From: an uncultured Bacteroidales bacterium
GTDB taxonomy: Bacteria; Bacteroidota; Bacteroidia; Bacteroidales; UBA932
Direction: 5' to 3'
Assembly (NCBI GenBank): GCA_937906795.1
Contig: CALCUQ010000142.1
Span: forward strand, 1 to 6,727
DNA: 6,727 nucleotides
Part shown: in pieces, positions 1-5,266 of the stretch
Numbering within the stretch: position 1 is the first letter of the stretch
How the letters are laid out: each line of letters opens with the position of its first letter
Made by a program: the position numbers and the translations under genes
Notes under the pieces: generated by a model
The model's input: the letters and a program-made list of their open reading frames with translations, nothing else
What the model was told of the DNA's origin: nothing
Databases searched by the model: none

Positions 1-81
1 TCCAACTTTTTTATTTTGATAATTTTTACCAACTAATTGTCTTAAAAAGCTTTCCATTACTGGAAATACAGAATGCATATA
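1..81 (-). pseudogene. Fragment resembling an FprA-type flavodoxin domain (5'-truncated, runs off left edge)
   Basis: Read on the minus strand from 81 down to 1, the frame gives Tyr, then MHSVFPVMESFL, then RQLVGKNYQNKKVG at the window edge. This resembles the stretch of A-type flavoproteins (FprA, flavo-diiron family) after the central Tyr of the flavodoxin domain, where I recall a pattern like Y..x(F/Y)P.mE.L....K.....G. An intact FprA would need its diiron metallo-beta-lactamase-like domain and the FMN phosphate loop before this point, roughly 800 or more bases, but that space is occupied by the kinase gene at 149-763. The frame stays open back to a stop at 184-186, yet residues upstream of the Tyr do not look like the family, and the only ATG is at 76-78. 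I therefore read it as a truncated remnant or a rearrangement joint. The match is from memory and short, and the rest lies outside the window. Confidence 0.4.
44..66 (-). terminator. Weak hairpin plus T-run downstream of the deoxynucleoside kinase gene
   Basis: On the minus strand TTTCCA (66-61), loop GTAA and TGGAAA (56-51) form a perfect 6-bp stem with a 4-base loop, followed by GC and then five T's (48-44). It lies about 80 bases past the kinase stop, in the right orientation to end that transcript. The stem has only two G-C pairs and the T-run is short and offset by two bases, so it would be a weak terminator at best. The same bases encode VFPVMESF in the flavodoxin-like frame, so the palindrome may be a coding coincidence. 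Confidence 0.22.
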
Positions 82-148
82 AACCTGGAAGAATTGTGTT
101 CTGCCAGAGAGTTCAATACAAAACTTAAAGAACTTGTAGAGCAGACAT

Positions 149-763
149 CTAGAACAATCCGTTAAGCTGTCCGTTAATAAGGTCTATGATGGTGCTCAAA
201 TGGTTGGGGTTGTCCTCAAATTTGAGCTCATCTACGTTTATTATCAGCTTTTTGCCATCTGAATAATTCTCTATCCATTGTTCGTAGCGCTGGTTGAGTC
301 CTTGCAGGTAATCAATCCTTATAGAGGATTCGTAATCTCTGCCCCTTTTTTGAATCTGACTTACCAGATTGGGGATAGAAGATTTGAGATAGATAAGCAG
401 ATCAGGTGGCTTTACAAGAGAAATCATTAGAGAGAATAAAGATTTGTAGTTCTCAAAATCTCTTGTAGACATAAGTCCCATAGAGTGAAGATTGGCTGCA
501 AAAATCTGTGCATCTTCATATATTGTACGGTCCTGGATTACATTTTCATTGGAATTCTGGATATCTACAATACCTTTAAAACGGGTGTTTAAAAAGTATA
601 TCTGAAGATTGAATGCCCATCTTTGCATGTCGTTATAAAAATCAGACAAATAAGGGTTATAGTCAACCTCTTCATATTGGGGTTTCCATCCAAAACTCTT
701 GGAAAGCAATCTGGTTAGAGTTGTTTTTCCGCTACCTATGTTTCCTGCTACAGCTATATGCAT
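149..763 (-). CDS. Deoxynucleoside kinase (dNK/dGK-dAK family)
   Basis: This 204-residue cytoplasmic enzyme should transfer phosphate from ATP to a deoxynucleoside, the first step of deoxynucleotide salvage. Visible motifs: P-loop GNIGSGKT at residues 7-14 directly after the first beta strand; an acidic pair at 31-32 (EEVDYNPYL) where the family has its catalytic Glu; FNLQIYF around 51-57 with the substrate-contacting Gln; the DR(S/T) motif as DRT at 78-80 followed by YED; and an Arg-rich LID at 139-142 (KRGR). Length is typical of bacterial members. Substrate preference (dA, dG or dC) cannot be read from the sequence. I chose the ATG at 761-763 because the P-loop must sit near the N-terminus. 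The longer frame to 892 adds 43 non-conserved residues, crosses the promoter region and overlaps the start of the divergent gene. No Shine-Dalgarno sequence precedes the start, and a TAnnTTTG element lies 21 bases upstream. Confidence 0.9.
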   Translation of the reverse strand: MHIAVAGNIGSGKTTLTRLLSKSFGWKPQYEEVDYNPYLSDFYNDMQRWAFNLQIYFLNTRFKGIVDIQNSNENVIQDRTIYEDAQIFAANLHSMGLMSTRDFENYKSLFSLMISLVKPPDLLIYLKSSIPNLVSQIQKRGRDYESSIRIDYLQGLNQRYEQWIENYSDGKKLIINVDELKFEDNPNHLSTIIDLINGQLNGLF

Positions 764-783
764 AATCAATCTTTTTAGTTGAG

Positions 784-791
784 CAAAAGTA
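784..791 (-). promoter_or_regulatory. Bacteroidetes -7 element for the deoxynucleoside kinase gene
   Basis: The minus strand reads TACTTTTG here, a perfect match to the Bacteroidetes sigma-ABfr -7 consensus TAnnTTTG. It is 21 bases upstream of the chosen ATG, so the leader would be only about 10-15 bases. I find no TTTG at the -33 distance (about 19-21 bases further upstream), so support is from one box plus position. Confidence 0.45.
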
Positions 792-813
792 CAAAAAATT
801 GCATAGAGTTTAG

Positions 814-821
814 TATTTTTG
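814..821 (+). promoter_or_regulatory. Bacteroidetes -7 element for the MBL hydrolase-transglycosylase-uvrA operon
   Basis: The plus strand reads TATTTTTG, a perfect TAnnTTTG match, 62 bases before the ATG at 884. It predicts transcription starting around 828 and a leader of about 55 bases. No good -33 TTTG lies at the usual distance; the bases there are A-rich. A and T richness makes a chance match possible, but this is the only intergenic region upstream of the three tightly packed plus-strand genes. Confidence 0.45.
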
Positions 822-836
822 TAGAGTTGAAACAGA

Positions 837-862
837 TGCCTTTTGAGCAAATGCAAAGGGCA
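837..862 (+). promoter_or_regulatory. Predicted leader hairpin upstream of the MBL hydrolase gene
   Basis: TGCCTTTTG (837-845) can pair with CAAAGGGCA (854-862) as a 9-bp stem containing one G-U wobble (U841-G858), with an 8-base loop. The wobble works only in plus-strand RNA; on the other strand it is an A-C mismatch. It falls inside the predicted leader and leaves an unstructured A-rich stretch (863-883) in front of the ATG. No T-run follows, so it is not a terminator. No known riboswitch or binding motif is recognised, and its role is unknown. Confidence 0.25.
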
Positions 863-883
863 CAATAGAATAGCAGATAAATT

Positions 884-1531
884 ATGATACAAGTTAAGAC
901 ATTTTATTTGAACGATCTAAGAGAGTGCTGTTACGTATTGTACGATTCTACAAAAGAGTGTGTAATAGTTGACCCAGGTTTGCAAAACAGCAATGAGCAG
1001 GCAAGACTGGTAAAATTTATAGAGGAAAATTCGCTTAAGCCAGTAAAGTTACTGTGTACTCATGGCCATTTTGACCATATAATGGGAAACGCTTTTGTGA
1101 GTGAAAAATGGAACATCCCTACTTATATCCATAAAGAGGACATTGGACAGTTGGAGCGTGCGGTGCAGTATTGCCAGATGTTTGGGTTCTCAATAGAGCA
1201 ACCCCCTGTAGACAATATAGTTGAGCTAAAAGATGGGGATGTTGTAACTTTTGGAGAATCAGAGCTTAAGGTGCTTCATACCCCAGGTCATACCAGAGGA
1301 GGAGTTTGTTTTTATAGTGCTCCCGACAAATTCATAATAACCGGAGATTCTCTTTTCCAGGGAAGTATAGGGCGAACAGATTTGCCAGGAGGAGATTATG
1401 ATGCCCTAATGGAGAGTTTGCTTACAAAGGTCTGTAAGGTAGATCTTGACAGTAAGGTGTATCCTGGTCATGGTCCCGACACAACAATTGCACATGAACT
1501 TAATACTAATCCATTTTTAAGATACGAGTAA
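884..1531 (+). CDS. Metallo-beta-lactamase-fold hydrolase, glyoxalase II-like (YcbL-type)
   Basis: A 215-residue cytoplasmic binuclear metal hydrolase. All ligands of the fold are visible in order: T-H-G-H-F-D-H (His60, His62, Asp64, His65), His136 in HTPGHT, Asp155 in ITGDSLF, and His196 in YPGHGPDT. The GRTDLPGGD segment at 163-171 is typical of small glyoxalase II-like (YcbL) proteins. The C-terminal substrate-binding domain of classical glyoxalase II is absent, so this is the short single-domain type. The likely substrate is a thioester such as an S-acyl-glutathione or another thiol conjugate, but the true substrate cannot be read from sequence. There is no signal peptide. The start is the ATG at 884, with no Shine-Dalgarno sequence. 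It is the first gene of a rightward operon: its TAA shares its last base with the ATG of the next gene (TAATG), suggesting coupled translation. Confidence 0.88.
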   Translation: MIQVKTFYLNDLRECCYVLYDSTKECVIVDPGLQNSNEQARLVKFIEENSLKPVKLLCTHGHFDHIMGNAFVSEKWNIPTYIHKEDIGQLERAVQYCQMFGFSIEQPPVDNIVELKDGDVVTFGESELKVLHTPGHTRGGVCFYSAPDKFIITGDSLFQGSIGRTDLPGGDYDALMESLLTKVCKVDLDSKVYPGHGPDTTIAHELNTNPFLRYE

Positions 1532-2439
1532 TGAGAAAGATAGTTTTGGCTCTTTGCTGTATTGTAAGTTTTGCAACCATAGGCTGTGCCCAGTCAGAAA
1601 CCTCAACTATGCCATTGAGTATAGATGAAAGTCAGCAGCGTCCTATTCAGAATGTGGTAATTCCCAAGTTGCCCCAACAGGCAGATTTTGCTGGCGAGAG
1701 GGTCCCTTTGGAGTATTTTGATGTAAGGGAGTCATTGCAGAGAGAAATGACAATAATAAACTACTGGCACGGTAGCCTTTCTTATATTGTACAATTGTCG
1801 GGAAGATATAAAGACTTGGTATGCAAAATATTAAAGGAAGAGGGTGTTCCAGAAGACTTTTTTTATCTGTGTGTTGCCGAGAGTTCTTTGCAACCTGTGA
1901 CTTCTCCTGCAAATGCCAAAGGGTATTGGCAGTTTTTGCAAGGAACAGCAAAAGATTTTGGTTTGGAAGTTTCTGCTCAGGTTGATGAAAGATACAACTG
2001 GGAAAAATCTACCAGAGCGGCATGCAAGTATTTTAAAAAGGCATATCAGAAATATGGTAACTGGACATTGGCAGCGGCTTCGTATAATGTTGGAATGGCA
2101 AATATAGACAGTAGAATAGGCTATCAGTCAATTGATTACTACTATGATATGCAGCTTCCTATAGAAACGGCAAGGTATGTATACAGAGCAATAGCCTTTA
2201 AGATAATAATGAACAACCTGCCTGCGTACGGATTTAACATCTCGCAAGAAGACAAATATAAACCAATAAAGTACAAGGTGGTTGAGGTTAGTGGCCCTGT
2301 TGCAAACTGGAGTGAATTTGCAAGGGAGCACAATACCAACTTTAAGATGATAAAGATGTTTAATGAATGGATAAGGTCTAACCACCTTCATAATCCTAAT
2401 TGCAAAACATACAAAGTTTGGGTACCTATAGAAAGGTAG
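1531..2439 (+). CDS. Exported lytic transglycosylase (SLT domain, MltD-like) with degenerate LysM-like tail
   Basis: This 302-residue protein should cleave the MurNAc-GlcNAc bond of peptidoglycan, leaving 1,6-anhydro-MurNAc, outside the inner membrane. The N-terminus is a signal peptide (MRK, then a hydrophobic core to residue 18). Cys19 in TIGC could be a lipobox cysteine, although Thr at -3 is poor. Cleavage after Ala20, leaving N-terminal Gln, is equally plausible. The SLT domain spans about 90-230: catalytic Glu117 in VAESSLQP, then KGYWQF (130-135), AAASYNVG (181-188) and YVYRAIAF (216-223), all in the family order. Residues about 245-300 hold one LysM-like segment ending YKVWVPI, short of a clear LysM repeat. 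Residues 25-55 are Pro/Gln-rich linker. It starts inside the stop codon of the hydrolase gene and ends 3 bases before uvrA. Likely role is wall remodelling; specificity is not determinable. Confidence 0.9.
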   Translation: MRKIVLALCCIVSFATIGCAQSETSTMPLSIDESQQRPIQNVVIPKLPQQADFAGERVPLEYFDVRESLQREMTIINYWHGSLSYIVQLSGRYKDLVCKILKEEGVPEDFFYLCVAESSLQPVTSPANAKGYWQFLQGTAKDFGLEVSAQVDERYNWEKSTRAACKYFKKAYQKYGNWTLAAASYNVGMANIDSRIGYQSIDYYYDMQLPIETARYVYRAIAFKIIMNNLPAYGFNISQEDKYKPIKYKVVEVSGPVANWSEFAREHNTNFKMIKMFNEWIRSNHLHNPNCKTYKVWVPIER

Positions 2440-2442
2440 TTT

Positions 2443-5262
2443 ATGGACAAGATAGAAATAATAGGGGCTAAGGAGCATAATCTCAAGAATATAGATTTAT
2501 CAATTCCCAGAAATCAGCTTGTTGTGGTAACCGGTCTTAGCGGGAGTGGAAAATCGTCTTTAGCTTTTGATACCATTTATGCCGAGGGGCAACGCAGATA
2601 CATGGAAACTTTGTCTGCGTATGCAAGGCAGTTTATTGGCATATTGGAAAGGCCTGCTGTTGAATCAATTACAGGTTTGAGCCCTATTATTGCCATTGAG
2701 CAGAAAACTACAGGAAAGAATCCCCGTTCCACTGTTGGTACAATAACAGAAATATATGATTTTCTCAGGCTTTTGTACGCAAGAGCTGCTATAGCCCATT
2801 CTCCTGCCACAGGCGAGCCAATGGTAAAATATTCCAATGAGCAGATTGTGCAGCTTATACTAAATGAGTATTGTGGCAAGAAATGTATTGTGCTTGCACC
2901 GTTGGTTCAGGGGCGTAAGGGTCATTATAAGGAGTTGTTTGAGGGGCTTATAAAAAAAGGGTATCAGCAAGTGAGGATTGACGGTCAGCTTGTAGACCTT
3001 GTTGAGGTTGAGCCTTTGGACAGATATAAGAACCACTTTATTGAACTGGTAATAGATAAGCTGGTACCATCTGAGCAGGATTATAAAAGAATCTATGATT
3101 CTGTGGATAAAGCAATGCAACAGGGGAAGGGAATACTTGCCATTCTGGATTACAGTGAGCCAGAGTCTCCATTAAGGTATTTCAGCAAGCATCTGATGTG
3201 TCCTGTAAGTGGAATATCATTTCCAGAGCCTGCTCCACATACGTTCAGTTTCAATTCACCTGTTGGGGCATGTCCAAAATGTAAAGGATTGGGTTACATA
3301 TCAAAGATAGATTTGTCAAAGATTATCCCTAATCCGCAGAAATCCATCTTACAGGGAGGTATAGAGCCACTTGGCTCATATAAAGACAACAAATGGTTCC
3401 GCATACTGGAAAGTATGGCCAGGGTTCATGAATTTTCTTTGAATGAACCTATATGTAATTTGCCTGCAGAAACATTAAACAGCATAATCTATGGAACTGA
3501 TGAGCTGTTTAGAGTTAATCTTGATGACGGAACACTCCTTGCTCCATTCCCTGGAATTGTTTCAAAGCTCGAGCAAAGCGAAAGTGCAGAAGAGGTCAGT
3601 TCAACTAAAGAGAGATTTATTGAGGAGTGTGTTTGTCCCGATTGCAATGGAACAAGGCTAAAGAAAGATGCCCTTTATTTTAAGATAGATGGAAAGGATA
3701 TAGCTGAGGTTTCGCGTTTGGATATTGATAAGCTTGCAGAGTGGATAATTTCGCTTGAGGATAAAATGACTCCCAAGCAAAAACTTATTGCTCAGGATAT
3801 TCTAAAGGAACTGAGCGACAGGTTAGGATTTTTGCAGGATGTGGGATTGAATTATCTCTCTTTATCCAGATCCACAAAAAGTTTGAGTGGTGGTGAAAGC
3901 CAGCGCATAAGGCTTGCAACCCAAATAGGCAGCAAACTTGTGAATGTGTTGTATATCCTTGACGAGCCAAGTATTGGACTTCATCAGAGAGATAACAGAA
4001 AACTGATAGATTCCCTTAAGAAACTCAGGGATGAGAGCAATTCTGTAATGGTGGTTGAGCACGATGAGGAGATGATGCGTGAATGTGACTATCTCATAGA
4101 TCTGGGTCCGGCGGCCGGTGTAAATGGGGGAGAGCTGCTTTATAGCGGAACACCCCAGAAGCTGATGGATATGTCGGTGAGCTCAATTAAGAAAATGGGC
4201 AGCCTTACTGCAGAGTACCTTAGGGGCTTGAAAAAGATAGAGGTGCCATCTGAGCGCAGAAAAGGAAATGGCAAATATATGGAACTCTTTGGAGCAACAG
4301 GAAACAACCTTAAAGGGGTGGATTTAAGAATACCTCTTGGATGTTTTGTGGGTATTAGCGGCGTGAGTGGAAGTGGCAAATCTACCCTTATAAATGAAAC
4401 ACTTATGCCTATACTCAGCAAGCATTTCTACAGATCTGTGGCCAATCCTTTGCCTTATAGGGAAATCAAGGGAATAGAGAATGTGGATAAGCTTATTGTG
4501 GTAGATCAAAGTCCAATAGGGAGAACCCCACGCAGTAACCCTGCAACATATACAAATGTTTTTGGCGATATAAGGAAACTTTTTGAAAATACTCCCGATG
4601 CAAAAGTAAGGGGCTTTAAGGCGGGAAGGTTTTCCTTTAATGTTAAAGGGGGAAGGTGTGAAACATGTAAGGGTGCTGGAGTTGAGACCATTGAGATGAA
4701 TTTTTTGCCAAATGTATATGTGCATTGCAAAGAGTGTAATGGCAAAAGATATAATTCAGAGACTCTGGCTGTAAAATATAAAGGTAAGAGTATAAACGAT
4801 ATACTTGAAATGACAATAGACCAGGCTGTGGAATTTTTTGAGCCTGTTCCTTCTATATATCAGAAGATAAAGACATTAAGTGATGTTGGTCTTGGGTATA
4901 TAAAATTAGGACAACCCTCTACTACTTTGAGTGGCGGAGAGAGCCAGAGGGTAAAACTTGCAACTGAACTCTCTAAAAAAGGGACAGGTAACAGTATATA
5001 CCTTTTGGATGAGCCAACCACAGGATTGCATTTTGAGGATATAAAGATCTTGCTTGGGGTGTTGCACAAGATTGTGGAACAAGGAAATACGGTTGTAGTT
5101 ATAGAACACAATCTTGATGTCCTTAAATCTGTGGATTATCTAATTGATATGGGACCTCAGGGTGGGTCGGCCGGCGGCCGTATAGTGGCACAAGGAACTC
5201 CCCACGATATTGCATGCAATCCAGACTCTGTTACCGGAGAGTTCCTAAAGCCTCTATTGTAG
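2443..5262 (+). CDS. uvrA: Excinuclease ABC subunit UvrA
   Basis: A 939-residue DNA-damage sensor of nucleotide excision repair. As an ATP-driven dimer it finds lesions and loads UvrB. Length is almost that of E. coli UvrA (940). First ABC half: Walker A GLSGSGKSS (31-39), UvrB-binding region about 120-250, signature LSGGESQR (481-488), Walker B ILDEPSIGL (505-513), switch His540. Second half: Walker A GVSGSGKST (640-648), signature LSGGESQR (829-836), Walker B LLDEPTTGL (854-862), His889. The second zinc module is complete: Cys739, Cys742, Cys762, Cys765. The first is not: CPVS at 253-256 has Ser where the second Cys is expected, while Cys277 and Cys280 (CPKC) are kept. Another CxxC pair is at 398/401 (CPDC). 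The ATG follows the transglycosylase stop by 3 bases, with a possible weak ribosome site GAAAGG at 2431-2436. No internal promoter space exists, so it is probably co-transcribed with the two genes before it. Confidence 0.97.
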   Translation: MDKIEIIGAKEHNLKNIDLSIPRNQLVVVTGLSGSGKSSLAFDTIYAEGQRRYMETLSAYARQFIGILERPAVESITGLSPIIAIEQKTTGKNPRSTVGTITEIYDFLRLLYARAAIAHSPATGEPMVKYSNEQIVQLILNEYCGKKCIVLAPLVQGRKGHYKELFEGLIKKGYQQVRIDGQLVDLVEVEPLDRYKNHFIELVIDKLVPSEQDYKRIYDSVDKAMQQGKGILAILDYSEPESPLRYFSKHLMCPVSGISFPEPAPHTFSFNSPVGACPKCKGLGYISKIDLSKIIPNPQKSILQGGIEPLGSYKDNKWFRILESMARVHEFSLNEPICNLPAETLNSIIYGTDELFRVNLDDGTLLAPFPGIVSKLEQSESAEEVSSTKERFIEECVCPDCNGTRLKKDALYFKIDGKDIAEVSRLDIDKLAEWIISLEDKMTPKQKLIAQDILKELSDRLGFLQDVGLNYLSLSRSTKSLSGGESQRIRLATQIGSKLVNVLYILDEPSIGLHQRDNRKLIDSLKKLRDESNSVMVVEHDEEMMRECDYLIDLGPAAGVNGGELLYSGTPQKLMDMSVSSIKKMGSLTAEYLRGLKKIEVPSERRKGNGKYMELFGATGNNLKGVDLRIPLGCFVGISGVSGSGKSTLINETLMPILSKHFYRSVANPLPYREIKGIENVDKLIVVDQSPIGRTPRSNPATYTNVFGDIRKLFENTPDAKVRGFKAGRFSFNVKGGRCETCKGAGVETIEMNFLPNVYVHCKECNGKRYNSETLAVKYKGKSINDILEMTIDQAVEFFEPVPSIYQKIKTLSDVGLGYIKLGQPSTTLSGGESQRVKLATELSKKGTGNSIYLLDEPTTGLHFEDIKILLGVLHKIVEQGNTVVVIEHNLDVLKSVDYLIDMGPQGGSAGGRIVAQGTPHDIACNPDSVTGEFLKPLL

Positions 5263-5266
5263 TTCT

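Noticed and set aside
3..128. Plus-strand open frame of 41 codons at the left edge
   Set aside because: Its residues match no family I recognise, and the minus-strand frame over the same bases gives a recognisable flavodoxin-like stretch.
764..892. N-terminal extension of the deoxynucleoside kinase to a Met at 892
   Set aside because: The 43 extra residues are not kinase-like, would push the P-loop far from the N-terminus, cover both promoter boxes and overlap the start of the divergent gene.
2128..2478. Minus-strand open frame of 116 codons opposite the transglycosylase and uvrA start
   Set aside because: It lies antisense to two well-supported genes and has no recognisable motif; a shadow frame.
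4324..4725. Minus-strand open frame of 133 codons inside uvrA
   Set aside because: Antisense to the second Walker A and zinc module of uvrA, with no domain or start signal.
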